The position numbers were made by a program, and so were the translations under genes. 64,000 nucleotides of DNA from Xiphydria camelus (Eukaryota; Arthropoda; Insecta; Hymenoptera; Xiphydriidae). Positions within the stretch are counted from its first letter, which is position 1. Each line of letters begins with the position of its first letter. This document shows positions 11,174-24,240 of this stretch, piece after piece. The DNA lies in NCBI GenBank assembly GCA_963678675.1, contig OY783200.1:20102190-20166189 (forward strand). The letters are read 5' to 3'. Under the pieces are notes generated by a model. It was not told the DNA's origin. It did no database searches and saw nothing but the letters and a program-made list of their open reading frames with translations.

Positions 11174-14100
11174 CTGAAATACGAACAATCGAAGTTAATA
11201 AATATAATGTAAATCTAATTGAAAGGGGTACACTGACAATAATTTGAGTTTTGAACGCACTGATTTAAATATAGGTATTGTTTATATCGTCTCACAAAAA
11301 TAAGTTTGTATTCAGGGTGTTTTTTTAACTATCTCTTTGCACCTCTCAAGCAATTAACAATAACCAGCTATTGTATATTTGAGTCCGGCTGAGACAACAA
11401 TGAAAAAGTAGGATATCGTTAAATAAAGTGGAATATTTTCCTCGTGAAAAAAATTATAGTATACTATTGGTACAAGCCGTGCTTATTATTGACTGCAGAA
11501 GTGCTCACTATGACACGCAATAACTCTCGAACACCGGATAAATTGCATGATAATCGAAAGTTTACGCTGAATATCGTCAGGTGTGTTGGTCCATAAATAG
11601 ATGGATACCTTATATTTTATGAATATAATATACTATGTATATATATGCAGGTATCTCGTACAGAATTGAGCTAAAACTTTTGGTTTTGAATTTCCAGTTA
11701 CAAACTAAACTTCTTCGTTCGAGTTGCCCATCCATCTAAAGTTTCGATTGTTAAATATACATTCTCTCCTTTCACCTAAAGTTCGTTGACAATATCTCCC
11801 CGTTGGGCTCGCTTCTCCGCCTTTGTGTTTAGTCTTACGTATTTCCGTCACGCAATTGTCATAATGAGCGAACCCATTAGCACTGGGCCGCAGCAACCCT
11901 CGACCGCCTCACACGTCTCCCCAATTTACGTAATGCTCTTTGAATTCACTAGGCTTTTTGCTTCGACTTTATTTTTACGCTCGCTTTTTCGCCACCCGGT
12001 GGTCGTCTTTCTTACCACCCCTCTCTGAAATGTACCTACCCCTAGAAGGGATGATGAATCATGCGAGGGTCGTTTACGAAACGCCGAAGGAGAAAAACCG
12101 TATCTGCTTTCCTCCGTTTCGTCAACTGCTTCCGCACTTCCGTTTTCTTCCGACCGATTCGAACGTTCTTTGTCGCGCGAGTTGGAGATACGTTGTGATT
12201 TAAACATGCTGGAATCGAGTCGGGTTCATTTGAGAATTTTAGATCTAATTTTCAATCAACTGGTAACCATACACTTATGTAAATAATAGTAATGAACTTA
12301 ATTGTTATACAATGGTTTGGTAGCTTCAAATAATTTTGTAATTAAACTGTTTCTTCATAAATCTGGTAATTGAAGTAAACTTAGCAACAGATTTTCGTAT
12401 TTTAAATCTCTTGAGAAATTTTGTGATGACAGTAAAACTCTTGTATCCTAATAATAATTCACATGAAAAAGTACGGTAAATGACTAAAAAACTAAGCTCG
12501 CATATTTTCAACAAATAATAACTCCATTATTTTGCTTAAAATTTTGCTGATGAAAAATGCAACTAGTCTCGCAGATGAAATATTTAATTAAACCCATCAA
12601 AAGTTTATAATGCACTTTTTTACTTTCTATCTGTATATTATTTCATTTTACAATAAAAGATTTTCAGCGAGAACAGGCTCCGCCCATGAAGAAGATTATA
12701 CATTGTGTAGAAAGAAAACCGTGAAAGATATATTTCACGAACTAACTTTTTAAATGGCCTCGTTTTCAGCCCCCCAATTTGACGTGGCGTAATTAACGTT
12801 GACGAAACGGGAAGCCCAAGTGGCCTGCGGCTCTTTTGATGCCAATCCCCTGACGCCGTCTCCGCACCCTCAACACTTCGCCGTGAACACCAGTGAGGGA
12901 AACGTGGTTTACCGCAATTTTTCAAAATTTCCATTGGAATCAAACCCCTTTCGGCAATCAGGCGCGCTGACGTACACTGGCGGCATTCTGAAGTCGAAAA
13001 GTGCGAGATCGACCTCAATTTTACGCCCTAGTCACCCATACTTCTTTCCGTTCGCCGCGGAGGGAAAATTTCCATTTTCGTTCCACCAGCATATTCATGT
13101 CACGGACCAGGGAAAAGTAGTTCCGCGTATGATCTGACGAGGAGACGGTCTGCAGGTGGGGTGGACGAAATGAGATGGATTAAGAATAGAAAATTTAACA
13201 ATGGAGGACAAATCGGGTCGCGAAGTACTTTTTTTTCTTTTATCGCGGCTACGAAATTTTGTGCAAATAAATTTGTGCGAAGACTTACATACGAGAGACG
13301 TTGGAGAGGCCTGTGTAGAGGGAAGCAAGACTTATGTGAGTAGAACTATATTAAAATAAAAAAATGGAAATGCAGCTAACGCATGTTTGCATCGAATTTA
13401 AAAAGATTTTTATTTGTTCTGTCTGGAAGAATTTTTCTGCCAAAATGAATTTTGTTTTCGAGATATATGTGAAATAATTGAGATGGCCTGAACGGTGTAG
13501 ATTGAGAACTGAAAATGTGAGTGACTATTTTTTTTCAAGTAGGTATACGAACAACTTGAAAATGGCGTTTTTTACAGAAAAGTTACTGTATATGTATTTC
13601 TTCTTCGTCGTGGCTATGTGATTTTTTTGAGAATTTATTTTTTTTTCAAAATATGAGAAATTTTAAGAAAGGCTTCAAAGGAAAATACGCAACTTTTAAG
13701 CGCATTGAAGCATTGAGAAGTTTTCTCGAAAAAAAGTAACTTGAAAGAGAAGTTGAGAAACTCGGAAATTCGGAGAATTCTGCTACTCCGTATATGTAAG
13801 TAGAATAGTTTAATTGTAATACAAAAGCCTTTTTCTTGGTTGTCATAATATGGTTACAAGAAGTGAAATCTTTCCTTGATATAATCAGTAGATTTTTCTT
13901 ATTCACGGGAGGAATACTTGGACGGTAAAAGATATGGAAAAAATTAAATAAAAATTTTATGGTTTTTTCATTCCATAAAAATCGGAAGGAATAACGCTCG
14001 CACACACACAGGCATTTTCTCTTTTTTTATTTACTCCCACTACTGACCCATAAAAATGAGTTTTCGAGTTTCATAAATTTGTATAAAATTCTCCATGATG

Positions 14101-15960
14101 TGTGACCTCTCTTTCTACATATAATCTTAGAAAATGAAAATACCCATTTATATATGAATTGGTAATAGGGGTAATAAAAAAAAAATGCTCTTTGAGAACT
14201 ATTTCTCTCCGGTTTTGTGGATCCAAAGAAACCATGAAACTTTTGTTTAAACTTTTTCTCCGTACCTTTTACCATTCGTAAATATTATTCTCGCGAAGAA
14301 GTAAAATTGCATTTCTTCAAATGGAGATTTCACCTCTTAAAACCGCATTAATGTGCCATTGAAAAGTGATTTTATATTATATTAAGATCGAACTACTCTA
14401 CTTGCACGCGAAATGGCAAAATTTTCCGAATTTCCGACCTTCGAAATATTCCTTGTAAGCAGTAGCAAATAAATTCAACCCCCGGCAATTTTAATCAACA
14501 CCAGCCAAAATCAGCACATCGCAAAGTAAAACTTCGCGTTTGATTTCTCATCGAATACTCTATTTCCCGCGGTGCATTCGAAAAGAGGTCGAGTACCCGG
14601 TGACTCGCCCCTTCGAAAAACTGCGAAGGCTGGCGTGGAAGGGGGTCAAGGAGCCAGACATCATCCCCCGCTGGAGCGAAATTGCGAGATTTAGCCGGGG
14701 CAGCTCAAGTTTGACGGATTTGATCGCTGGCGGTGGTGCAATCGGGCGGAAAAAGTGCGGGCGTTTATGCAGTCTGCGGAGAGGCTGGGGTAGGGGGCAG
14801 GGGGGACGAGGGGTGCGGAACGTCGCGCGACGAAGTTACGCGGATAGCGGAGACCTCGTATCCGCGGGAAGAAGCGTGTGCGCGCTTGACGGACGTCGGT
14901 GTGAGTACTTCGGGGTGGATGGCGGGTGAAAAAGGGGATGAAAGCGGGCAGGCAGCGCGAAGGGGATTGCCGGTGGTAGATCGTCGTTCGCTACCGTCCG
15001 ATTGATCTGTTTGTCAGCCCTGCGACGCCTCTATTCTTTCTGTCTCCCTTTTCTCCACCTTCCCCTTGCTTCCTTTCTTCTCTTCTTCCCGCCATTCCGC
15101 CATCCCCTCGGCCTCGACCCCGAACGCGGACCGCGCGCTCGACCTCGTCCCTTTGCCGTTCGGAAAAAAGGGCTTCCATCAAGGACTGCGTCACGTTGCG
15201 ACTCGTACGTTTCCGGCATACGAGGCACGCTTATATGGTTTAGCGGAAGCTGGGCGCTTCAGATGTAATAAGTTGGGATGTCGATAGGGGTGAGCGCCGG
15301 CGACTTGAAAAAAAAACGGGGATGACTACGAAAGCGCATCGTGCTAGTGGAAATCGTTCTGATTTGATTCCTGCTCGAATTGATCCTTGAGTAGGATGAA
15401 AATTTAAATTTACATTTTGCGTTATTTATTTCTATCTATTGTATACTAGAGGAGTCTTTAAGGCTAATTGTATAGATAATGTTATACCGACCTTTGGTTC
15501 GTTACGGCTTCTCATGAATTAATATTCAAATAAACCATTTTTCTGGATATGGATTGTTTAATTTAATTTTCTGCGCTTTGAAGAATATTTATGGAAATAC
15601 AACTGTATTCTAACTTTTGCTGCTAAAGTAATAAATTGATACGGATCTAATAAAGATTTAGTTTCAATAAGGATTTTTATTAGGACCTTATTTCTTCAGA
15701 GAAGTAAGAATTTCATTTAGTAGATTAGAATAGGTATATTTATACGGATAAGAAATATTTTATTTTGCGATAACGATCTTTGATTCTGTTATGTATACCA
15801 CTTTTTTAAATAGTACAGCAAATTCAACAATAATCCGCATCGACGAAACCCACGGAAAAATGGTCATATATGATCTGATAGAATTTGATATAATCGAATC
15901 TAAAATTTCCAACTTCGTTCAGATCCAGATATAATTATATCTGATTAGTCGTATCATATG
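11174..15960. other. Large intron of the CUB gene; GC-rich island at about 14560-15250
   Basis: Mostly AT-rich, with moderately GC-rich patches at 11700-12200 and 12700-13130. A strong CpG-rich island at about 14560-15250 contains overlapping ORFs on both strands, which is expected from composition alone. None of these ORFs has a recognisable domain. The island may be a promoter or enhancer. Confidence 0.4.
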
Positions 15961-16157
15961 AGGCTAACCTTACTCGACAGAAAAAAATGTTCAATTACTA
16001 TTATCTCTATCTATGAGTTTTTTGCTCATATATTTATGTAATACTTTTTTGAAAATTACGTTTCCATCTATAACAGTCTTATATCAATATAGGCCAAAAA
16101 TTCATAAATAATGAGATAATAGTAATTAAAGTTTCTTTCCTGACGAATAAGTTTAGT
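15961..16157. mobile_element. Foldback MITE, family D, copy 1
   Basis: AGGCTAACCTTACTCGACAG at the left and a right arm ending CTTTCCTGACGAATAAGTTTAG are inverted. CAATTACTATTATCTC pairs with GAGATAATAGTAATTAAAG. A closely related copy is at 22923-23115. No coding capacity. Confidence 0.7.
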
Positions 16158-17756
16158 CTCATATGGTATATGGTCATATAAGGCCACATATACCTGATGG
16201 GATATAATCAGATCCGAAAATTGTTTCTATCTGGTCATATACGAGTATGAGCAATTATTTATGATCATATGTAATCAATTTAATATAATTATATACTATC
16301 ACTGATCGGATCCCAAGACAAAATGCTTAGATGTAATCAGGTCCAAGATTTGTCTAGCTCTATCTGATCATATATGAAAAATTATGTATGAGATTATATA
16401 TAATTATATATAGTTAAATCTAAACGAAATTGAAAATTTTAGATCAGATTATATTAAGAACCTTAAAACCTTAAACCTTATTTTAAACCTTATCTGGTCT
16501 TATATGATTATAGATGATCATCCATAACCTTTCATACGTAATTATACATAAATATTTTTTCCCAGAACCCTTAAATATCTAGCAAGAAAACTTAAGGGAG
16601 GCAGGTTCTACCTTCCACGTAACGTTCACATGAGAAAATCCAATAAACGACCCTAACACCAGTCGCCTCAGGCACGAAACATTAGATTTCGCCGGGCGAA
16701 ACGTCGAGTACATGTAACCGTGGCTTCAGATTCCAGATGGCCGTCCAGGGCTTCCCCTCGGCATGGTGGCTACGGCGGCGCCCTCTGTACGCCAAAACTT
16801 TCACATGGCTTGCGCCTCGGAGAGAATTTAGCGTGGGATCGCTGCCCAGTTTACGCGGGCGTGCAAACAAATCCAATAAAGCCGGGCTAGGACACCGAGG
16901 AGGCGGATCGCGCGCGAAGTCGAGTTGACAGCAATGTCGAACCGCTCGATGAGCCACGCGGATATGTGGGGTTTCCTCGGAATTGCGGCCGTGGGTCGCG
17001 TGACGGGGTCAACGCAAAACGGCGCACCTCGGCTTTTATCGGCTCGACGAAGAGACTCGAAATCGGCGGTCGGTTCGCGCCGTTAACGCTCGGCTCTCGC
17101 AACCGGCCAAATCGTCTCGACCCGTACGCTTAACTCGTCCCGTTAATCCCGGGCTACGATGCATTTATGCCGACATAATTTTCGACCCGAACGACGGGCT
17201 CGACCGCCGTCCACGCTCGCTCGAAAATTCACGCTTCGTCTGGTCATTAGTGTCGGATGCAAACCCGGCTCGGATGAAGGAGTGGCACTGGAGAGCAGGT
17301 GCTGTGGTTTCTCGATGATTTTATCTTGGAGGGAAGGCGAGAGACGGCGGAGGTGTAAAGCTAATTATCTTTGTTATATAGGTACTAATTTGGTTTCACC
17401 TCTTCGTGTATTAGTGTTTTCCCTTTGGGGATGCTCATTACTTATTAGTCAAATATTGCTTCAGAAAATTTTGCCTAATTTTTCTTCTCACCTGTTTCAG
17501 AGTGAGGTGAAGTCGTCCTTAGAATACAAGCATCACTCGAGTCGAAATTCGGATCGTACTTTAAACCTCAAGATCCTATCCCATTCAGTAGAACGTAAGA
17601 GGATCTATAGAGGACTTCTTTATATTGAATTTATGTTCTATTTAGCACCTCAAGAGTGGCATATATTTCCAATTCTTCTATATAGAGGATCAAAATAGGG
17701 CATACTCTTAGAACCTACAATAACCCTCCAGATCCTACGTGGGGAAAAAGGGTATA
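16158..17756. other. Intronic; TCATAT-rich stretch, then a CpG-rich island at about 16690-17340
   Basis: 16158-16560 is full of TCATATATGA-like words (low-complexity palindromes). 16690-17340 is strongly CpG-rich and non-coding in appearance. It includes a CTCF-like word at about 16775-16791 (GTACAGAGGGCGCCGCC on the minus strand). Confidence 0.4.
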
Positions 17757-17917
17757 TACCGTGCAATTACGAAAAAGTTGATCATAGAAAGATATTATGC
17801 TACGTAGCACTGCGTATAGACTCTTGAGCTGTCGGCCAATTGCGTACACTCTAGAGTCTACAAAGCACTACATAGAATATCGTTTTATGGTCAGTTTCCT
17901 CGTAATTACACGGTGTA
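17757..17917. mobile_element. Foldback MITE, about 160 bp
   Basis: TACCGTGCAATTACGAAAAA at the left pairs with TTTCCTCGTAATTACACGGTGTA at the right, and the symmetry continues inward (GACTCTTGAG with CTCTAGAGTC). TA lies on both flanks. Superfamily not assigned beyond a probable TA target. Confidence 0.7.
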
Positions 17918-18250
17918 TAACACATTTTGAGAGATCATATAATACTCAGGCTTTTTTTAATTCCAGATAGTCACAATAGACACACTACGTCCTCATATAC
18001 TACTAATCCACCAAATTAACGCACAATATTTTTGAGCGTTGTGGTATCATTTTAGAAATAAAAAATCATTATAAGAAATACAAATTTCATTTAATACACC
18101 TCGTCTATAAGCGGGTTTGACATTTATGACAGAGCAATGTGTCCTGTTTTGCCGTTAACAGGTAAATGAAGCCAAATGAAGATAGGTATAGCTTCGTGTC
18201 CATGATATACTTCCTAATAGTATAGCGGGAGGTCTTTGAGGTTCAATATA
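17918..18250. other. No feature seen
   Basis: AT-rich intronic sequence between the MITE and the mariner fragment. Confidence 0.3.
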
Positions 18251-18620
18251 CGAGGGCAGAGTGAAAAGTTCGATACTTTTTTAGTAGATGGGGTGGTGCG
18301 CCCCAAAGTCTGTAATGTAGCCCCCTGCTGCGGCGATGATCTCTTCGTTTGATGAGAATTTCTTTCCAGTCAGCCATTTCTTTCAAGTCTAGGAAGAGAA
18401 AGAAGTCGCAGGGAACCAAATTCGGTGAATTAAAGGTTGTGCGGCAGCAATTCGAATTTCAAATCGACCAATTTTGCTGTTGCAATGGCAGACGAATGGG
18501 TAGGTGCATTGTCGTGGTGGAACAGAACTTTTTTTTTCGCCAAATGGGGGCGTATACTCATCTTCGCGATCGCACCACCATCTATTAGAAAATTATCGGA
18601 CTTTTCACTCCGCCCCATCG
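18251..18620 (-). mobile_element. Internally deleted mariner transposon with C-terminal transposase remnant
   Basis: TIR CGAGGGCAGAGTGAAAAGT at the left and its diverged complement at the right (CTTTTCACTCCGCCCCATCG) are both flanked by TA. On the minus strand LFHHDNAPTHSSAIATAKL and FELLPHNL are the mariner catalytic-core HHDNAPTH motif and its follow-on, with the later part (FGAHHPIY.L-like) in another frame. The element is 370 bp against about 1.3 kb for a full mariner. The N-terminal HTH and the first catalytic Asp are missing, so it is inactive. Confidence 0.92.
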
Positions 18621-18867
18621 TAGGTTATATACGTAGTAACTAAAATTCGTAGGATGTAGAGACTCAGAACAGATAAAAGTCGAGAAACGTGGGCCACGAA
18701 TGTCAATAAGTGGTACACGCAGAGTTATTCATGTCTTCGATAGGGTAACAGGGTTGAAGAGGACCTAAAAAGGTTCTACTTCGAGTCAAAATGGTTTAAA
18801 GTAAGTTGCGAATGTCGACTCGGGCAGGATCAAAAATTGTTTAGACTTTCGCGGCCATTGCATTATC

Positions 18868-19819
18868 CACGGAAAGAAAAAATCCAGAAATTTTCTAGGG
18901 AAATTTCAAGAAAAGTTACCGTGCTGTCCCTGAATCGTGGTGCAAACGTCCAGTCCAAGGAAAAGTGGTGCGCATGCACCTGAAAAATTCTGGTACTGGC
19001 ACGGTAAAATTTCTGTGAAAAGGAAAGATTAGTGCGCATGCGTTGTTCTTACTAACAAGGAGAGGCTGCTAAGAGACATCTTAGAAGTAGAAACAGGAAA
19101 AAAAGAGAGGTGTAGGTAGGCCGCGGTTAGACTACATTTCGCAAATCGTTAAGGATGTAGTTCGATGAAAATACAGGGAAATGAAAAAGACTAGCGGAGC
19201 TGTCTTGGGATAGCGCGCTGTTAGCGACTGTCTCGCTAAAAGTCTGGAAACGAACTGCCTCTCGTACGCCTTCCTGCCTCAGACGTACCCTCGGCAAAGG
19301 GTAGGTATCAAGGTTAGACACTTTCTCTTTACTCTCGGGTCAGGGCCGCTTCTAGATGATGAGGCCTTTTGGCACCCCATAGCTAGTGCGCCTTCGTGCA
19401 CGCATTCGTGCGTGGCACGAAATGGCCCCTCATTAGACACGGCCCTGTCTCGCGTAGCGGGGCAAACGAACAGGCCCGAATGGCCATTCGGCAACAATCG
19501 GCAATGGTTTTCTGCGACAGCACCGGAATTTTTCCGGTGTTAGCACTCGAAAATTTCTTGATTTTCTCATAATATTTAACAGAAAATCAAGAAAAAGTAT
19601 TTCGCAGCACGAGAAAATTTCTAAGTCACGGGAATTTTACTGTGCTGTTCAAGAATTTTTGTTCCGCAGTGCAGTAAAAATTCTAGCATGTGTACAGTAA
19701 TTATTCCAGTGTAACTGTGAATTTTTCCTTCGTTCACCAAGAAAAATCCCAGAAAGTGCCGTTTGCACCACGATTACAGTGCCAAGCACGGTAATTTTTC
19801 CCGATTTTTTCTTTCCGTG
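18868..19819. mobile_element. Non-autonomous TIR element, about 950 bp, CACGGAAAG termini
   Basis: CACGGAAAGAAAAAATCCAG at the left is inverted against the right end TTTTTTCTTTCCGTG. The symmetry continues for about 70 bp (TTACCGTGCTG and CGTGGTGCAAACG against CGTTTGCACCACG and CAGTGCCAAGCACGGTAA). TA follows the right end; the left flank is TC, so the duplication may be mutated. The interior (about 19030-19500) has no recognisable coding sequence. Confidence 0.75.
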
Positions 19820-19889
19820 TAGCTATTAATATTACTACTCTTGGCTTCCGGGTGGTAACCGCGTCCAAAATGACTAATTTGCCGACGTT

Positions 19890-20028
19890 TCGTAAACATT
19901 GTAGTTTGCTTCATGAGGGCTGACGACCTTCTGATACTGAGACTCAGTTTCACAAATATTGCAGTTTGCTTCAGCAGGACTGATGAGCTTCTAATACTGA
20001 GTCTCAGTATCAGAAGGTCATCAGCCCT
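19890..20028. repeat. Compound direct and inverted repeat
   Basis: Two direct units of about 60 bp (CATTGTAGTTTGCTTCATGA from about 19898, TATTGCAGTTTGCTTCAGCA from about 19958) are followed by a third segment inverted to the first. AGGGCTGACGACCTTCTGAT (19916) pairs with the run ending CAGAAGGTCATCAGCCCT (20028) over about 32 bp, giving a strong hairpin. Confidence 0.75.
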
Positions 20029-20861
20029 GATGAGACATTGTATAACTTAAGTGTGGCGACAAATGTAATTCTTCTTGATACACTCTATTTTAGAAATGCT
20101 TATTTTTAGTAAAACATAGGCTTTAAAATAGCCCTGAAAAGCAAACATCAGAAACTTCTCAATGCTTTTTTATCTTCCTTTGTTATTTTGTAATGAAAGG
20201 GAAATCGGAAACAAAAATGCGCAATTATTCTTTAAACTAGTAACTTAATTCTCCACCTTCTTCCATCAATATATTCCACTTCAAGGTCGCTTGTTCCCAC
20301 TAAATCAGAATTTCCAAAACATTCCAGCCCTTTCCTCCGTAACGCAATATAAAGTAATATTAAAATTAACATTAAAATACCTTTCCCCGACGTATCGATC
20401 CCGCCTCGCACCCAAGCCCTCTTAATCTAAGTTCCGCGGACGCGGGAACACTGTAGAGATCCCGCGCCAGATTTATCTCCGTATAATTACGCGCAAAATT
20501 ATATTTACGAGGCAACGCACTTCAAAATTACGAGCTACCCGTCTCCGGCTATGATGCAGCGCACCCATGCACGAGCACTCGCAGGACCGCCGAGATATTT
20601 CTCGTGATTACAGATGCGGGTGTACAAAATCGGGCACGGGGAGACGAAGTTACCCGCAGCTAAGCTAGTTAGATCAATGTTTGATCTAGTACTTTGAGAG
20701 TGGTCATTCGGGCGTGGAGTTATCATCACAGGAGTGCGGGGAGGGGGTGGGGGTGGCATGGAGTTGAATTTTCGACAGATCGTCCTTACGGGGTAATCGA
20801 ATTATTTATACATCAGACACGAGCAACACACGGCTCAGCCGAGCGTCGAGTGGAAACTCAC
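20029..20861. other. No feature seen; CUB-gene intron
   Basis: Non-coding, CpG-richer between 20400 and 20760. No domain-bearing ORF. Confidence 0.3.
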
Positions 20862-20974
20862 CAGTACTGTTAACGAGCTTTCCACCTCTGACGGGCCAGC
20901 CGACGGAAGTGCTCGTCTTCGAGGCGAAGCTGAAGTACGCCAGGAACTGTGACCTCTCGGTCCTCTCCGTTATC
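20862..20974 (-). CDS. Internal exon of the CUB-domain protein (end of the preceding domain and linker)
   Basis: On the minus strand TTTGTTTCAG precedes a 113-nt exon that ends at GTGAGTTT. The open frame reads [20 protein letters not shown] then [17 protein letters not shown]. It begins in phase 2 and leaves one base, which joins the exon at 11005-11173 to give LVNST-ECDWIYKDTDC. ITERTE...FLAYFSF looks like the last strands of a preceding CUB-type domain, followed by a linker. The two exons are 9.7 kb apart. The exon 5' to this one was not found, so the gene extends beyond what I can recognise, possibly outside the window. Confidence 0.78.
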
Positions 20975-22922
20975 CTGAAACAAAGGAGAAATTGTGATCA
21001 AGTCGGATTGTATTTTTCAACAATTCCAATTTTCTATAGTGTTTGCTAAATAGTTTAAAATTTACCACGGCTTACCCAGCAGAATTACTTTACTCCGTTA
21101 ATCATTGCTAAAGATTTGTGTTAATGTGAATAATTCAGAGTTGAAATTTTGTTGAACTTTTTTCAATCTTTAGAATGAATTCTCTTCTCTCGCATCAAAT
21201 TGTATGGCATACTAGTATACATAGTTTAGAATCTGTCCTTCGAAACTTAATGCTTTGTAATAACTAACCATCATCACAATTCCCTGATATTGATTTAAAA
21301 TGAATCCAGACCGTCCGTGGTTGTTGAGCAAAGGAGGGCTTCAATTAAATATGGGCTACCCCCTTCGTTTGATTTCAGATTAAACTAGGGTCAACTGAAA
21401 CACTTCAGTCGGTTCGCGAACTCTCATCCTAAACCCCAATAGCCGAAGACTGTAACCCTCACATGTCCCCATTAATCCCAATTCATCCTAAGACTAAACA
21501 AGCTGGTACCCAAGCTTGTACTCCGTTCCTCTCTATTTATTTCATAGAAGTGAATAGAAACTATATCATTAAGACATATGGTTTATCAAACTGTTAACCC
21601 TTATTTTAAGGCTGCCTCTCATTTTAAAATACTAAACTCTCATCTTAAATCTCAATCTTACTCGATATCATTCCCATTTCGTTCCAAAAACATTTCCAAA
21701 AGATACTCATATTCCTCCTGTGACATGCACGAGATGAACGCTTTCACATCGCATAAATGTTTCATATACATAAAAATGAAGTCATAGCTATTCATAAAAA
21801 CATTTCTAATAAGTAATAACAACCTTTCTTAAATATATTCCACATCGAATCGAAGGTAAAACTGAAACCATATTCCTGACAAATACCAGTTACTAAACTC
21901 GACCACCCCTTGCTCCTGCGAAGAAACCCCACAACCCAAAACATTCCAAACTCCAGGGTCTCCCCGCTACGTTTGTAATCGTACCGGGAAAGTTTCGACA
22001 AACGAACCGCGACGGTGATTTCTCATCGACGACGCGGAGGCGTTTTATCAAAGCACCATTTCGACATTTCTCACGGATCAGGTTAGGGTGCCGCGCGTTT
22101 CCACCGATTGCGGTGGCTCTCCTTCCCTAAAACCCCGCTCAAGGGCAGTTTGGAGGTACGTCGCGTACCGGCGTTTTGTCCCTCTCCGTGAGAGAAGTGA
22201 GAGCTTCGGAATCGAGGAAGTATATCTCTAGTCTCGAAGGCAAAAACGCCCGCGTAGCTACAATAAAGACGTACCTATGAGAGCGTGCTGTGGATTCGCC
22301 ACATGACTCTAGCTGACGAATGCAGTACCTACGTGTTCAACGAATTACACGAGGATTCGAATTCCATAGAGTGAGGGTAGAAATAGTGGGAGGGAAGATA
22401 TATCCAAGGGAGAAGAGTTTCGCGTGGATGAGGAAGGAGGATTGGTAGCTGGAATTAGGGAAGGTAGTGCTGATTCAATTATTTCATTAGGCATGGGGAG
22501 GTGGGTTTCAGTAGGGTTAGTGTCAGTCGAGATCAGAGGTTACTCCAGGCGGTCGTAACTCTTAATTGTATTTGGTCATAATAAATCTTCTTCCTACTAG
22601 CCTTTATCAACTGTGTATTTGATTAGCTTTCGATCCCCTATTTCTTCGCCCCACTTCGTAACTCTTCCGCTTTCTGCCGAGGTGATGTATAGATGTGAGC
22701 TTGTGAGCAGCAAAATACTACTTTGTTTCACTCCATCGAGTGTTTCGGTATAAGGGTAACTTGTTTTTTCATATGAGAATCACTGTATAACCACGTATGA
22801 AACACATCAATTTCTTCATCACATGTCTGGGTGTTCTAAAAGCCATGCAACTTTAAACGTGCAAATGTTATTTATAAGAATTAGGTATAATCCGGGAAAA
22901 ATGTTTATATACGTACTATTTG
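20975..22922. other. No gene seen; probable intron of the CUB gene
   Basis: AT-rich, with CpG-richer stretches around 22000-22300. No exon with splice sites was recognised. Confidence 0.3.
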
Positions 22923-23115
22923 AGGCCAAACTTACTCGCCAGAAAAGAAATTTCAATCGCTATTATCTCATTATTTATCAGTTTTTAGGCTATTTCGATA
23001 TAAAACTTTGTTATAGATAAAAATGTAATCTTCAAAAAAGTATTATATAAATTTCAGTCAGAAGCTCATAAATAATGAGATAATAGTGATTGAAGTTTCT
23101 TCCCTGGCAAGTACG
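22923..23115. mobile_element. Foldback MITE, family D, copy 2
   Basis: AGGCCAAACTTACTCGCCAG at the left and the right end CTTCCCTGGCAAGTACG are inverted. The internal pair TCGCTATTATCTCATTATTT and AATAATGAGATAATAGTGA matches copy 1 at 15961-16157. Confidence 0.75.
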
Positions 23116-23154
23116 CTATACCTACACCGGATGTTCTCAAACCTCTGACCCTGA

Positions 23155-23335
23155 GGAAAATCCTATGTTCATTAAAAAATTACGGACACAATGTAATTGA
23201 TTTGATTGAAATCCATTAAGAATTTATGTAGAAATTAATTATTAAAAAATAATATTCTGAATTTATTCAGCATTGATAACGTCATATCAAGGCTCATGAA
23301 GATAACGTTTATAATAACGATAGCAATTGAAGGGT
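23155..23335. repeat. Half copy of foldback family F
   Basis: AATCCTATGTTCATTAAAAAA through GACGTCATATCAAGGCTCATGA-like sequence (here with AACGTC) matches the left arm of the palindrome at 46032-46371 nearly base for base, but the second arm is absent here. Confidence 0.75.
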
Positions 23336-23383
23336 ACAGGGGTAAAAGGGGGAATGTCAAAAAAACAAATTTATAGGCCAGCA

Positions 23384-24240
23384 AAGGACCCCGCACAAAC
23401 CGTATGGGAATTTGGTCCCGGTGGATTTGGCTGGGTTTCACATATGTTGTAGATCTTGACGTTCTGATCAAAAGTTATCATTGCCGCAACAACGAAAAAT
23501 GGACAGTTTTTGAGTTTTGAGACCTTAAAGTTCATACTTTTTGTTTTCCGTCGTACGATCTACCGGATCGAAATAATCATGTAAAATCAGATTTTCTGTG
23601 AATTTTGCTAAAAATCACGTATTTTGTAGTTGGTGAGCAAACGATTCAGGTATCACCCGGTCAGACAAAAAATAATCAGTTCTCTGAGACTTTAAAGTTG
23701 CCGCTTTTTACTCGAAACCATACGCTCTTTTTCAGCCAATTCAAGCACGCATTCAAGATCATGTACGATCTTGTGAGCACGTGTTTGCCTCCACATACTT
23801 ATGCGCGAGTGTGTGCGTGCGCATAGATATTTATTTTTTATTGTCTGATTTTCTAATTTTTTCCATGTATCTTCATTGTTTTAGCGCACAAATCTTATGG
23901 AAACTGGTTCAGTACTGGAATCCTCGCGTACTTCACATTATATTGTAGTTTATTAAGACCTCCTGATCAAAAGTTACCATTGCCATAGACTCAAAAAATG
24001 TACCAGAGCTAGGAGACTTTTAAGCAGTACATCTTTTTCTTGCAACCGTACGCTCTGCTTTATTAAGCTAGTCTTATGGCTATTAAATCCTGGTGAATAT
24101 GTCTCACCGGCACGAATATTACAGGTCATAATTAGCTGTTCAAATGTCACCATAAATGCAAACTCAAAAATTAAACAGATTCGAAAATCGGCGACTGTAA
24201 AGTTGTCGTTTTTTACTTGCGATCTCACATTCTACTCAAT
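23384..24240. repeat. Dispersed repeat R, copy 1 (uninterrupted)
   Basis: About 850 bp starting AAGGACCCCGCACAAACCG, with landmarks GTTCTGATCAAAAGTTATCA, CTTTAAAGTTGCCGCTTTTT and GTGAGCACGTGTTTGCCTCC. The same order is found at 51744-53020. No coding capacity and no termini recognised. This copy retains the empty TTAA site (GAGACTTTTAAGCAGTAC, about 24009-24026) that is filled by a piggyBac in copy 2. Confidence 0.85.

Noticed and set aside
11926..12207. 93-codon minus-strand ORF with a GTAGGT donor-like site
   Set aside because: Charged low-complexity peptide in the CUB intron without acceptor, TATA or domain.
17159..17698. 179-codon plus-strand ORF
   Set aside because: Spans a GC-rich island and AT-rich tail with no domain, codon bias or splice sites; chance ORF.
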